Counted from the first letter of the stretch, positions 35,079 through 48,150 are shown. The stretch is DNA of 64,000 nt from Icerya purchasi (GCA_039619475.1 CM077115.1:140876172-140940171), one strand, 5' to 3'. The notes: a model not told the origin generated them from the sequence alone. Numbers and translations are program-made.

Positions 35079-35123
<45 letters not shown>
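35079..35123. repeat. (TA)n microsatellite at the right end of the mariner
   Basis: About 22 TA units start immediately after the mariner terminus. They were either the insertion target or expanded from the TA duplication. Confidence 0.95.
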
Positions 35124-35127
<4 letters not shown>

Positions 35128-35149
35128 TTATTTTTCTCCTTCACATCTA

Positions 35150-35640
35150 GAACTGACTATTATATAGTCATTTACTAGATTTTAATGTTAATAAGAACGT
35201 GATTTCAAGATCATCAGCCAGTCTTGAATTTATTTATTGAATAATCACGGTAGGTCAATAACGTTCCTTCTTTTCAACCTGTTGCAACTTGCTGGTCGTT
35301 GTAGTAAATTCGTTGCAAGAGCGTTTTTATTTCAACCTCGATAAATTAATTTTAATTGCGAGTTTTATTTCTTCTGTAAATTTTGATGTAATGTTTGGTT
35401 GGACACATAGCATGGTGCTCCTGATCATTGGATCGTAGCACCTTATTTTGATAGCCTTGTATTCTGTTCACACTATCCTTTTAGAAGCACATCCCTATAA
35501 TTTAGCTGCGTACAACCATATCGGTTTTAGTACCATGTGGTATAGCAATATTTTTTTATTTGTAATATGTAATTGGGAATGCGGTCCAAGCAACCAATGA
35601 AGTTGTCCTACATAGATTAAGTTCCGTTATTTTTTTGTCT
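35150..35640 (-). pseudogene. Jockey-like LINE ORF2 C-terminal fragment
   Basis: The minus strand, in shifting frames, gives KILLYHMVLKPIWLYAAKL then GCASKR (about 35465-35560). After a decayed middle part comes TEEIKLAIKIN and finally NALATNLLQRPASC then NRLKRRNVIDLP before a stop near 35261. The order YK-x-x-L-K-P-I-W-x-Y, W-G-x-A-S, a C-terminal L-x-R-L-K-R-R and DLP at the end is typical of Jockey-clade reverse transcriptases, which lack RNase H. The catalytic domain is absent by 5' truncation. Confidence 0.7.
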
Positions 35641-35649
35641 TGATATAAT

Positions 35650-38600
35650 GAAGTCACGTACGTGTTTCATCCAGATGTACTACAAGATATTTTAACGCAT
35701 GAATAATGTTTGTATTTGTTTATTATTTACAGATATATGTGATATTTGTTATGTAAAATTTTTCTTCTTGTAAAAATTATGTGGCTACTTTTATTTTCAT
35801 TTATTACTACGTATTTTCTATTTATTCGGCCAATCGATGATTTTATTTAGCACACACCTTGTAAACTTTCTGTGTGGACTTTCCTGGGGGTTCTTGTGAG
35901 TTGCCGTGATTGCCATGTCGTTAACGAAAGTTGCTAATAATGCATCTTTTATTTCTGGCATATCATAAGTAAACAATGAATACAAGAGAGGAAATATATA
36001 TACATATATATAGCATAAGTTTCACACGATAGCATGCTACAAGTTTCACTTCGAGTTTGTGTCACTTTTTCAAACTCACGTCACCGCAGCATCCATGTAA
36101 ATCTAAAGAGGAGAACAAAAATGTTTATATTAATGAATGTAAGGCATAAATATAGACGCGGAAATTTAAATCTGATTAACGTAAAAATTTACCTGTAAAT
36201 AAGAACAATTGCTATTTTTTTTCATTAACGTACAAATTTATCTCGGAAATAAATACACCTGATCATTTCATGTACATCATTGCGCATAAGCAGCGAAAAA
36301 ACAATAAAAAATGTACTTTTGTGATGTTTTTTTTTTTCTAGATACAGATTTTCCGATTTTTCGATTCATAAATTTTTAATACTCACTACCAATATTTAGG
36401 ATTTAAAATGCCGAGTTGTTGTAACTTTATTTCCAATTCTCGGGTGATCAAGAATGACGTTATGTCGCTGTCATTAAATACTTTTTTTCACTTGTACAAA
36501 AGACGGTAGCGTATTTGCTCCTTTATGTATCGTCTTCGCTCTCTTTTTAGTTTCATTTGAAATATCGCAGGCTGAAAATTTATTCAGTCCATTAGAAACG
36601 CTTTCATGACCAGATTTCTTAAGCCAGACACCCAAATAAGGTGAATTTTCTTTCTTTTTTTTTTTTCTCGTTACTGTATGAAACACCTGCAATTAGTACG
36701 CGTCCGCGTACATTATTATTTGCGTATTATGTATCGATTTCAAATGAATTCTAAATTTAAAAATTATTTAAATTCGTTGTAATTACAAACGTGTCATAAA
36801 TGGAAAGGAAAAATTCTTTTACGTATATCCTATTTAATATTTTAGTCGTAATAATAGGATAAAGGGTTTTTGTTTGTTGTTTATTTTTGCTTTTTTTCGC
36901 TCGACGTTTAAGATACATAAAACTTTTAGTTAAAATGGGATAAAATTAAAAGTTTCATTTACGCTGTGAAATTCAAATTATCAGGATAATAATAACAAAA
37001 TAACACGAATCATTGTTTGACTATACATTTGTGTAATTCTTAAACTTGGTTATAATATTTTACAAAAGAGCGTGTGTCGTGAGAAGCGCAGAAATCCGAT
37101 TTTTGAAAAAATGTAACCTTCCGTGAAGTATGACGGCATGACACTTTTTTTCACCATACACTAATAGTGCTGGGGAACGTTTATTGTTTCAAGTATTGTT
37201 ACTAAACTCAATTTTGTTTACAGTTGCCGTCTGTTTTGTTATTTTAATAAAAATTCTAATTATCTATAACCGTAGCTGTTGTTCGAATACACATATTCCA
37301 TAAAAAGAGTAAATAGATATTTTTCACTCGCGTTTTTTAACTTATTCATCATTTGTTGCATTTATTTTTTCGACGTTGCTAGTAATTCTCTTTAGAGTTT
37401 ATTGTTTAAGCATTTTTATTTTAAATACGACGACCTAGTTATTCTTTTTTTATAATTTCCTTAGTGTATAATATTCAACCAATCTCGGTGATGAAAAATT
37501 TTCTCGATATCACATTTGAGATTATCTACCTTGTGATTTAATGCAACCTTTCGAGTGCCAATACAGGTTTTTAAATAAAACACAAAACGTAATCATCGAC
37601 CTTACGTCTTTTTGTTTTAATTAAGCGCCAGAGTGATTCACTCGATCAAAAAAATGTTCAATTTCGATGAAATATAAAAATTACTTTTCCATTTTGTATA
37701 TTTGACTTAATTATCGATGATGCGATAATTTGTTGCAAATTAACCATAATATTTTATGCGTGTATTTAAATTTTGGTCAATTTTTTTTACATCGTCGTAT
37801 CTTTTTTTTTTTTTTATTTTTTATATACACATCTCTCAAAATTGTTTGCATAAAATATAAAGCTAGCAAAAGTAAATTTTTATACGCACGAATAATAATA
37901 TACTGAAAGTATTAAATAAAAGATGCAGCGTTTTATTTTTAAAAATGGAACAATTGTTTCTTAATCATTTTAAGGAAATATAACTTGGAATTTTAATGAA
38001 CGAAATTTTTATATTTTAGAATTATTCGTACGAAGAGTTTTTGATAAATTACTTAAATTCAATCTGAAATATTTGGATGTGACGCTTTGCAAATTTTGGA
38101 TTCTTGTGTAACTTTGTGCGTCAAGTTCCTTCATAGACTCTTGAGGATGCCGATTACAGTCTAGCTTAACATAGTCTTATCTTTATGATAGTATAATTCT
38201 CATATCTCTCGTCGCGTTTTTATTTTTTTAATCCTTCGAGAGAAAATGATTGGTTCAGTAAGTTCTAATTTCGCACGATTTTTAGTTAAAAGTCAAGATG
38301 GCTTCCTTATTTAAAATCGAAATGCTGCTTTGTAATGTTTCTCGTAACGTAAGTACTCTGATTAGCTGAAAACGTAATAAATCGAAATAGGAACTAATTA
38401 AAAATTTTAATACACATCTTTTTACATTTAAAATGCCGTTGAACGGGATATTATTTATTTGAATTTAATAAATACAATTAAAATGTTCACACGGGAAATT
38501 AAATCGTTTTAGTTATAATGAAAAAGTTTCCTTTTTAAATTATCCAAATAAAATATATGAAAAATCTCTTCAAATAAATACTGCTCGGCTCTCGTTTACC

Positions 38601-39205
38601 GAAAATTTAGTTAAATCGTGATTCAACGGTATATTATAAATAAACGGATTGATTGGAAATTTTTAAAACGGTATGCCGGAATATTTTAAAATTGTACAAG
38701 GTGAAACATAACGTTTAGCCCGCGCGGTAAATTCAAAAATAACAGACGACTCTACATTACATTTATTCGGATAGGTAACAAATCACGTCTAATGAATATT
38801 TATATAGTACACTAGCCGCTGTATGGAAAATATATATATAGCTGTCGTATTGTAATGTACAGTATACACGATATGCATTCACAGTGACAATGCGAGAAGT
38901 AATGACATAGACGTCAAAAGTGGTCAAAAACTGTCGTATCTCGATAATTCATGCTGCCGCAACACGAAAACAGCGCATTAACGTGTGTACTAGTTATTCA
39001 GAAAGTTATTACCGAAGCTTAATAACATTTCGGAAATTTAACGCTACGTAAGATTGCGTCAAATATGAAAATTTTATTTTGTTACAATTCAAAGTGCGAA
39101 AAAAGAAAAATGTAGAAGCGTGAATTTAAGAAAAAATCGAATTACTATTATAATTAATTTTGATAGGTGAGATAAAAAAATACTAGACGTGAAATTGGCA
39201 GTGAA
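35650..39205. other. AT-rich DNA without recognisable genes
   Basis: No frame above about 70 codons has similarity. A (TA)n/TATG cluster at about 35990-36010 and T-runs at 36330 and 37800 are the only low-complexity features. Confidence 0.4.
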
Positions 39206-39209
39206 ATAG

Positions 39210-39506
39210 CCAACTAAAAATGTAAGAGACTGGATATAAAGAGCGATCCGGTATGCGAAAAATGTAATGAGGGAGTTTTAGAACATCATATATATGGTAA
39301 TGTACCAAATGCACTCTAGAGGAAGAGGTCGTTTAATATATTTAAGCCTGAATAATTGGAAAACATTACCGATTTTGACGATGATAATCATTAACGAACC
39401 ATTGTCATTAGTGGAGAACTTTATAATTTTATCAAGATCAATCACATAGTTATTTAAAAGTTTAAAGATTAAGAAAACGTGGAAGTCGGGACAAAAAAAA
39501 AAAAAA
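39210..39506 (+). pseudogene. LINE 3' end with poly(A) tail
   Basis: The plus strand encodes IKSDPVCEKCNEGVLEHHIY near 39235-39295, a C-x2-C-x7-H Cys/His tail with the final Cys lost, then SGELYNFIKINHIVI before a stop near 39450. The ending L-Y-N-F-I-K-I-N is the usual C terminus of I-type LINE ORF2 proteins. A poly(A) run at about 39493-39506 marks the 3' end. Confidence 0.6.
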
Positions 39507-39509
39507 TGT

Positions 39510-41235
39510 AGTTTTCATTTAGCGCAAAAAATAAATATTTCGACATAGTAACTTGGAATAAGGCGGGAATTTTGTTATAAAACCAAGAAAAAAAAGTAAA
39601 AGTAGCCAAAGGAATGGTTTCGATAAAAAAAAAAAATCAACTATTTTCACGATGAGTAATATTTATATTTATTGCCAGTACATTCTAGTTAAAATTTTAA
39701 CGAAACGCATAAAAAATTTCTTTATTACACATTTCAGTTTATTGAACCCGTACAGTAAAACTTTTAGCAGCGCGTATCATTACAAATGTAAATATTAGAC
39801 GTCAAATAAATGCTATAAGTCAGAAATATTTAAATGGGATAAATCGACCTGTTATAAACTGTATCATTAACTTTTGCAATAATAAAGTAAGTATATATTA
39901 TTGCGTTAGTTAGTAGTCATTATAACGGTAAAATATTTAAACTGTAAATAAAATAACTTTAAAAAACAAAAAAATTTAATTTGCAATTTTTTCGTTTCTA
40001 CTGATATTTTATTCGCCTTCGCTTCAATTTGTTGAGTTTGTTATTATACCGGCGGAAGAATGTTCGTGTAAACTCTTGTGCAATTAACCGGGAAATCAGG
40101 AGGATTTAGACTGGGAATTTAAAAATTACATTTAAGTGACCACTATACAAAACGAAAAATACGTCACACTCTCGCACGCTGAAGTATAAACTTTTAAAAA
40201 AGCTTAGCGCGCACTTCAGACGTTCGGTGCTGCTGATTTTACCCGTTATTATACAGGGTAGCTGAACATAAAATCAATCTTACTGAACTACTAGATCAAA
40301 ATTATCTAGAGTATTTTAGAAAATTGTTTTTTTTTTGATTTTAAATTATTTTTATTGTGAATGTTTATGTAATATAGACGTTGATAAAAAGAACAATAAA
40401 CGTCAGTAATAAAACAGTAAAGCGAATAAAACCAAATTGTCAACTTTGAATAAGATTAAAGTAGTAAAAAATTACAGTAACCTTACTAGAACAACGTTTT
40501 TTTTATTTTACCTATCATCTATCAAAATAAGTTATTGATGATTCACACACTTCCGATACTTAATATAGACTGTGTTTATACGAGGAACATTTCTATCTTA
40601 AATTTGTGACATGTCTCTGAGGTCTATCGATACATCAAAGCAAATGATGATGATGTTATCGCGAATGGAGTAATCTTTTGAATGTGAATGGTAAATGGGT
40701 AAGAGTCTAAGAATCGCGGAAATCTGCTTACGAAATTCTACACAGTTATACATTTATTCCTTCTAAGACATCAAGGATATATATATAACATAAAACAAAA
40801 AATCAAGAACAGCTTTGAAAATAAAAACATCATATCTGAACAACAGCGTTTGAAATCTTTGTCGCTATCGCGTAAGAAGATAAAACTAATTAAACTAATA
40901 TTTTGCAGCCCTCGCACTGCGTAATTTAATCAATTTGGCATGGACATATTATATGAGAGCATTTTTGACCCTCCTTCGGAGATTCGTCAGTTCTTTTTGC
41001 AAAGTTACAGGCGTAACATGAACTCTAAGGTTTTCAATTCATCTCATAAGTTTTTGAATAGAATTTAAATTAAGTAACTGGATTAGGGTATGTGTAATAC
41101 TTTAAGGAAATTATATTTACAAAAATTGGCTTGATCAATAAAACCGACCTTCTATTAAAATTATAGAAGATTATGGGGCCCAGGGGTGTTCCTATAATGA
41201 TGAGATTTGAAGGATCGAATTTTTATATATATACA
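39510..41235. other. AT-rich DNA without recognisable genes
   Basis: No frames with similarity and no structured repeats seen beyond homopolymer runs. Confidence 0.4.
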
Positions 41236-41237
41236 TA

Positions 41238-41320
41238 TATATATTAATTACAACGTAATTTTTAGGCTGGCTTCATCAGAAAAAATGTCACAATTTTATG
41301 TAACGTTTGTTATACGAGGG
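41238..41320 (-). repeat. Fragment of dispersed repeat family A
   Basis: The reverse complement of this stretch matches the right end of family A, including CGTTACATAAAATTGTGACA and AATTACGTTGTAATTAAT next to a TA-rich tract. The left half of the element is missing. Its broken end touches the possible mariner remnant that starts near 41322. Confidence 0.7.
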
Positions 41321-41321
41321 T

Positions 41322-41880
41322 CATTTTAATACACACAGTGCTGCTACGCTCGCCGGGTGCGCAATAAAAATACCAAAAAAGTACTAAAATGTAGAACAGA
41401 GTTCGCTGAACACGGCAGTATATAACTTGCTAGATGTTTGTTCAATTGTGTGTGTTCAATAGTGGGCGAAAGAAGACATGAATGAACTCTTGGGTCACGT
41501 TATTTAGACCACAGATGCTAAATCAAAATCGAAACATTACATGGGCGTACGCCAATAGAAATTTTTACAGCTTTGCAGGAAGTTTGCGGTGATGAAACTC
41601 GTGCGATTATGATTTGTTCAACAGATTAAAAGAGCCACTCCGAGAGACTCCCGATTTACTCGCATTAAGTAATGCCGTGACTGAGCGGATCAAAGTGATG
41701 CACAAAGAACATGTTTTAAACGGCATATCCAAAAGCGATATTTTTACAAAAGGAAATTTTATTTACAGTCTTTCAATGTACAATCGCCGCCTACCTCTAT
41801 AACTTACCGCCAGCGCTCAGGAAGCTTTTGGATGCCGTTTAAAACGTGTTCTGAGTTTATATATATGCACAGCATTCGTT
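41322..41880 (+). pseudogene. Degenerate mariner-like transposase N-terminal remnant
   Basis: TACGAGGGTCATTTTAATA at 41316-41334 looks like a mariner-type terminus. Downstream, mixed frames give TPIEIFTALQEVCGDETRAI and then FNRLKEPLRETPDLLAL with AVTERIKVMHKEHVLNG. The order and spacing resemble the helix-turn-helix and linker of mariner transposases (K-x-F-x-x-G-R-x-S-x-x-D-x-x-x-x-G-R-P, then E-R-I/V). Key residues of the linker are lost. No right terminus and no catalytic motifs are found. Confidence 0.4.
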
Positions 41881-42984
41881 ACGTCAGTGTATTTCATCAC
41901 TTAATATAGGATTTAATTTAGAACCAATTTAACCTCACATTGTCTTAGTATAAGTATCTTTAATTTTAAAATACCAACAAGTTTTCCGTATCTTCGGATG
42001 TGATTTGATTTTGTGCACTTGAAGAGTTCTAAAGTACGAACTATATACTTTTATTTTCTCCCACCCTCAAACCGACCCACCTTTGGAATCACGTTTAATT
42101 AACAAAACAAGAAATAAGTTTTTAAAAGACATAAGAAATCGGGGTCAAAAAAATTAAAATGTTGCACGATGTCGTACCAAAAAGTTTAAACTTTGTAAAA
42201 CATTCGAACTTATAAAAAAGTTCAAATACCTGAAAAAAAATATTTATGACTCTTTTCATCCTTGAATAAAAACAAAATCTGCACCATTAATTAAAAATGT
42301 TCATACATCCAAAAACAAATCATTTGTGACGCCGTTGTACAATAACAAAACTTTTTATAAATAACAGTTAATTAAGAAACTCCCGTTATCTATAATCTGT
42401 AGTAATGCACTTGTAGATTTCAGGGAATTCGTATTTTTCGGCTTTCGTATGTTTAATTATTTAAGTGCATAAAAATTCTTCCCACTTCACCTTAGATATT
42501 TGTTTACATTGACCTGCAAACTATCAATTTTATAGCATGCCTTACTCTCCTACGTCTTCTAGCTCCTTAAATTTTCTTTGTACAAGTGGGCGGATTACAC
42601 ACAAAAAATAACGTGTTCTTTACGATAGTACTGAGCTGATGCTAAATCTTTAGTTCATTTAAAATAAATTGGTTCATTCGCTTGGCTATCCATGTAATAA
42701 TGCGAAATACTTAATCTATTTCATTTCTGAACATCTTTTGTAAAACTGACGGTAAAGTTGTGTTACATTATTCCACCGACGACGAAAAAAAAAAATACAA
42801 ACGGAGAAATTTTTCCAAATATTTGTTGAACGTTTAAAAAATTATCTGCTTTTTTAAAAAACGTCTTTTCAAGTTTAATCTTCCTATTATATAAAGTTTC
42901 TAATTTTGTTTTTTTATATATCTTTTAAAGCCCCGTTTCTTATCATGTTAATTAAATGCAAATCTAAATATCTGTTGTGGCCAA

Positions 42985-43478
42985 GCACAATTCATCCTTG
43001 TACGAGTATGCGAAGGGTAGGTGGCTTCGCCCCCGAAGCCCTGAAATCACAAACATTAAAAATAAACAAGTATTTTAAACGGGTAAATCATAAAGTATAT
43101 AAATTATATGCGCGTGATAAACTGGCACAGTTGCAGACTTATAGGGGAAGTACCCGTTCCGCTCAACTGATTCTAACCGAAAAGAGACGTGCATGATACC
43201 AAGATGGTCCTACCTATAAAATTTCAATCTTCTACGACCAGCCGTTTTTGAGTTCTGCGTGATAAACGTCACGAAAAAACGACTTAAAATGGATTCAGGG
43301 ATGGTTAAAATGGATATTTTTATTGAAACGTGAGATTCAAAATACTCCACAAATGCAGTACTTCCTTTTATCTTCTGTATAAGGGGAAGTAATCAGAAAT
43401 GGTCGAAATATTCGTTAAAATATGGCATTAAACATGTTTCATGATTACAATATTTCCTTTACTTCGTACAAGGAAGTA
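42985..43478. repeat. Dispersed repeat with self-complementary ends (AAGGAAGTA type)
   Basis: The stretch contains CCAGCCGTTTTTGAGTTCTG, GATGGTTAAAATGGATATTT and a terminal TTTACTTCGTACAAGGAAGT at 43456-43475. From memory, these words occur in this order, often inverted, in a very common hemipteran repeat. A minor frame at 42906-43196 crosses it and is not a gene. It is followed by a (CAAA)n/(TAAA)n tail at about 43485-43515, which would suit a retroposed element. Confidence 0.5.
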
Positions 43479-43785
43479 AAAATACAAACAAACAAACAAA
43501 AATAAATAAATAAATAAAATAATGAAAACCTAAATTTACAATGTGTATTTTAGACCCTTTCGAACACGTAAAATCATGCCATAATCAAAAGTATAGCTGA
43601 TATCTTAAAATCGAAGATACTTTGTATTATGATATGTTATACTAAATGTCCTCTATTGAATGACAGAATGCTCCTACATCGATGCACCCCCTATTACATG
43701 TCACATATATTTAAATAAATATATTAAGTTATAAAACTAAAGCAACCGCAAAACCAGTATTTTGAAGAATTCAAATTTTTTGAAT

Positions 43786-43792
<7 letters not shown>

Positions 43793-43826
<34 letters not shown>
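43793..43826. repeat. (TA)n microsatellite
   Basis: About 15 TA units followed by CACACA. Confidence 0.95.
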
Positions 43827-43829
<3 letters not shown>

Positions 43830-43831
<2 letters not shown>

Positions 43832-45660
43832 GAGAGGGCGAGTATAAAAACAGTAGTCACATCATTCGTATTAAAATGTTTATGCTAAAATTCCGATTTT
43901 GAGTTTTTGTAAAGTCAAATAAATAACGACATATTATCAAGTAAATTAATAATGATCAGTTCAATTACTGCAAATCTCATGATTAATAATAAGGTTACTG
44001 ATATTCAGAAACAAATTTTTTATAAACCATTGCGTGTTGTTTTTAATAATTTAAAATTAAGTAATGGAAAATAACTTGTTTTTTTTTTTTTTGTTTACTT
44101 TTTTTCGTCTTTTTAATCTTAGTTTATAATTAAGTATGTTACGTAGAAGAATTTGGAAACATATTTTAAATTTTCTAACTATATACTTTCTTACAAATAA
44201 ATCTGTTCAGAAGAGCGCAGTTTACTGAAAGTTTTAATATCGCAAGTTTCACAAAATTATACAGACGATGGAATATTTCGCGTAGAATTAAACTTTTCAC
44301 TTATAATGTTCACCGCTTCGAATTTCTTGTATTTCATTTATTAACTAATTTGGCCAAAAATTAAAATTCAACCGATGACAATAGTTGTGCATGATCACCG
44401 CAATAATTAAGAATTATCATATCTTTATGTATACATCGTCTAAATGCAAAATTATTTCAGAGACAATTACAAGATTCCGATTGAGATCAGAAAAGTGATA
44501 ACAACAAATTAGTAGTCAAATTCGAATTTTAATAATAATATTTTTGAATGCAAAAATACTTACTTCTGTAAACGAATAAGTTTTCTTCGAAACCTTTTCT
44601 CTTGCAGATTTTTTAACAAATTTTTGACGAATTTTAAGTTTTCAAAAATTTATAGAAAAAAAAACGTTTAACAAAGAAGCATTCAATTACAAACTGTTAG
44701 TACTGCGACAGGGTAACCCAGTGATAAAGGTGAGAATGTTTTCTCATGATTAAAGTAAAGTAAAGTAAGTACCATATTACCCTTGATAAGGTATCATGGA
44801 TTGTGGAATTAAGATGTTCATAATGTACTAAGCCTAATGGATCTAAGGAGAATATTGGGACCAGTTCGTTTCTCTCGTTCTCATGGAGCCAAGTTTACAA
44901 ATTACAGCCCTTAATAAACGCTTTTTGACAAAATTTAGGCCTTACGGGAATAATACTCAAATTCATTATTTTGAAAATACCGGCCAACAAATAAGCGCAT
45001 GACTTGCACTATCACAACTTTAATTATTACGCCGAATTACTGAGACGAAGACTCTGTTATAAATTTTATTTCTTATGACATTATACTTGTTTTGTCGCCT
45101 CCGCGCAGTTTATGTAGTCCTGATATATGTTGTGTTAATTGATATGGTACAAATGACAACATACACGGAAGGAAAAAATGCACGCTTTGTGGAAAATTAA
45201 ACCCTTTATTATTAAATAATAGTTTAAAAATAATTAAAAACAGAAAAGCACGCGTAATTCTGTAGGCTAAAATGAAATGTCATCACGTAATACGAATTTT
45301 ACTTAAATAAAATAAGTACCGTTTAAAAGTGAATTGTGATTTAAAATAAAAAAATTATCGAAACATAAATAAATGTGGACTAGTTCGATTTAGCTGCCAC
45401 CATTAATTAAAACAATGATCTCAGTCGTCATCTATAGCCTGCGACCGTGCAAACTATACTTTAACGCCTGATATTGGGCATGAATATTATGTTTAAAAAA
45501 TTTTTCATTATATTTCGAGAATTTTTTTTTTTTTTTTTTTAATGTCTAGTACTTTATCTTCTCGGTGTTCGTTAAATTTCTTTTAATCGCTTCAGCTTAA
45601 TTTTCATTACAAATAAAAGTACACAAATATTTAAATACAAAATATAGAATAACAATAAAC
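43830..45660. other. AT-rich DNA downstream of the Josephin gene
   Basis: No coding is recognised. T-runs lie at 44080-44091 and 45523-45540, and GTAAA units at 44752-44768. Confidence 0.4.
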
Positions 45661-45667
45661 GGGTAAC

Positions 45668-45680
45668 TTTAATTTTTAAT
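45668..45680 (-). other. Overlapping ATTAAA polyadenylation signals of the Josephin gene
   Basis: On the minus strand two ATTAAA words lie at 45675-45680 and 45668-45673, about 40-50 bases past the stop codon at 45720. ATTAAA is the commonest variant of the AATAAA signal. Their use is inferred from position. Confidence 0.45.
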
Positions 45681-45719
45681 CACGTATTAAAAGTTTACGC
45701 ATGTGTACGTGAAGAACTT

Positions 45720-46850
45720 TCATTTGGAAATAGAAGAAACATCTTCAGTTACATCATCGTCACGCTGCCAATTTGTACCGCTTTTAACGATTACAAATAA
45801 TTGATTGTCCTTAGGTTTCAAATGCTCTGCAAAATATTCGATTAAATCGGACTCCTGTTCGATATATCATTATTTTAGAAAATATAAAATTTCACAATGA
45901 ATAAACGTGTACAATAAATTTATAACATTTCTCGTATACGACGCTTCGTAAAAAAAACGCTTTTTTACATATACAGGTAGTCCATCGAAATTTCTTATAC
46001 CCGCTTTCACTCGAAGTGTCGAATGGAGAGAATTAACTTCGACATTCGGTGATTTCTTTACTATTTTTAGTATTTATATCGCGATTTTTAAGCAATACTT
46101 AGAACTTTTACTGAAGTGTACATACTTTTCCTATCAGTTCCGGCGCCTTTAATTTCGAATCTAGGTTATAGTAGAGATCATTAATTTGCTTAATCGCAAT
46201 CCAGTGCCTTCTTTGAAACGGTAATCTAATATAACCCAAATAATATTCATTTGGAATGTTCATTATGAATCCATATATAGAATCCAGTTGAAGACAGCTT
46301 GGGTGTCTATAAAATTATCGATACGTCACAAATGGTTGTTATTGCAATTTTACAAAAAGCAAAAAAAATTAATATGAATGCAATAATGCGAACTGTACTG
46401 TACGTATATAATACTAACTTTCTCTTGTCATACCATATAGCTTCATAACCTTTATTATGTAAAGCAGTCATTATAACATTTATGTCATAATTTCCCCATC
46501 CGATCGGGGACTTATGCGGATTTAACCACACCTTTGGAGCCAACGTACGACATATCATGTCCAATTCACTTCTTAAGAATGAATCTTTTTGTTGAAATAA
46601 ATTATTCAAAGCATGAAGAGCGCATAATTCCCTCATCTAAGGAAGAAAAGAAAAGAAGTTACAACACATCTGCGTTACGAGTTCCGTTTAATAAGTCTCG
46701 CTTAATAAATGATATTTAAAGTATTTACCGTAGCAAATACTTGAATAATATGTCGAAAACAAATGCGGTAACTTTTACTTTAATCCTCATTTATTTATAA
46801 TCGTAGTAGATAATGTGTACCTGTTTTTCATGGTAAATTTCGGGACTCAT
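45720..46850 (-). CDS. JOSD2: Josephin-domain deubiquitinase (JOSD1/JOSD2 type), complete four-exon gene
   Basis: Josephins are cysteine proteases of the ataxin-3 family that remove ubiquitin. The coding exons, read on the minus strand, are 46850-46821, 46636-46419, 46306-46126 and 45854-45720. Every intron begins GT and ends AG (introns of 184, 112 and 271 bp). Joined, they encode 187 residues, close to the length of vertebrate JOSD2. Exon 1 gives IYHEKQ with the oxyanion Gln10. Exon 2 begins MRELCALHALNNLFQ with catalytic Cys15 and ends GNYDINVIMTALHNKGYEAI. Exon 3 has YGFIMNIP, RRHWIAIKQ with catalytic His117, and YYNLDSKL with Asp132. Exon 4 ends the domain with LIEYFAEHL and QLFVIVKSGTNWQ. 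The third-exon acceptor was chosen at 46306 because it gives the same spacing between DKR and GF as in known Josephins. RRHW and KAPE favour JOSD2 over JOSD1. The start codon at 46850 is the first ATG in the exon, and no in-frame upstream extension is needed. Confidence 0.93.
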
Positions 46851-47833
46851 TATAAATTGCAGTTAACTAGCGCAAACTAAATTGCATACTACAAAAAAAA
46901 AAAAAATACCTTTAAAAAATTATAATCTCCTAATGTGAAAAACTAAATATTAACGAAGCTTTAATGTTCTCGTCATATTTGATAATAAGCGATAACACAT
47001 TTCAAAATTAACTAAGAGTAGCCAGATGATGTAATTAAAAATATTCAACACGATATTACATAAAATCGGGTGCTAATTAAATTCTTATAATCTTTTAAAA
47101 AATTTCCACTTCATCGTATAAAAAATACGCTAGGATTAAATACATTTTGTGCTTTTTTTTTTGTTTTTAATGAATATCGAGTTTCCGAGTGTATATTAGT
47201 TCATCAAACTTGTAAGCCGTAATTGAAAACAATAATTGAAGTTTTATTCGAAAATATTTTTAAAAAAAAAAATCAAAAATTCAGTTTCTAACAAACTTTT
47301 TTATTCCGGTTAAAGTTCGATTAACTAATATGATACTTGTTTTTTTTTTTGTTTTTAAAAAATAATGTAGGAGCTCACCGTGTACATTGCGAGATACATG
47401 TATTTTAGTTGCTTTAAAGCAAAATATAATTAACAATCGTATCTTACAGTCGTCTTGAAATGTCATTAATTTTCTATGAGTAATCTATGGAAATTTTTAA
47501 AAATTTTTAAATTCATTGATTCAAATTAATTGTATCGCTATTTCAATGTTAAAACAGTAGTATGACTCAAATTTTAAGTTATTAAAATTTTTGTGAGTAT
47601 CGAAAGTATATTTCCAATCCGATATTTCGATATATCTCTGAAATGTTAACAAAGTAAAATGTAAAAACTGGAAGTTTGATTAGAAACGGTTAGCGGTCGG
47701 CGTCTGTGTTGTGTATTTCTTATCAATGCCCGAAGTACGCGAATATAAGTATTTTATACAACAGTTATTTTACAGTAACAAATAATTGTGTTTATGAATT
47801 ATCAGTTTCAAAGTGAAAAGAATTATTGGCAAA
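46851..47833. other. Upstream flank of the Josephin gene
   Basis: This would hold its promoter and 5' untranslated region. It is AT-rich with no clear TATA or initiator that I would defend. The minus frame at 47281-47466 has no similarity. Confidence 0.35.
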
Positions 47834-48077
47834 CTGTTATATTCAGGGCACCAGTTCGTTTTGCGCTGTTATAGTTCATATGGATACGTACGTCGTCACT
47901 ACCTTTTAGTTCATTTCAACTTATTTCATATTTCATTGCAAATTGAAGAAAAATATTAATTTATTTCAAAATAATTAAAATTAATTGTTCTTACAATAGT
48001 TCAAAATTTTTGAAATATTTTTCCCACTTCATTGTTCTTAAAATATTTCAAATTCACTCACAGCTGTGGATGGCTAA

Positions 48078-48150
48078 AAATCCAAAAGCTGAAAGCGGAC
48101 AGCCGATAAATCCAAAAGCTGAAAGTGGACAGCCTATAAATCCAAAAGCT
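48078..48150 (+). repeat. 30-bp tandem repeat, about 2.4 units
   Basis: TCCAAAAGCT starts at 48081, 48111 and 48141. Each full unit continues GAAAGYGGACAGCC. It lies inside the fold-back element. Confidence 0.95.
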
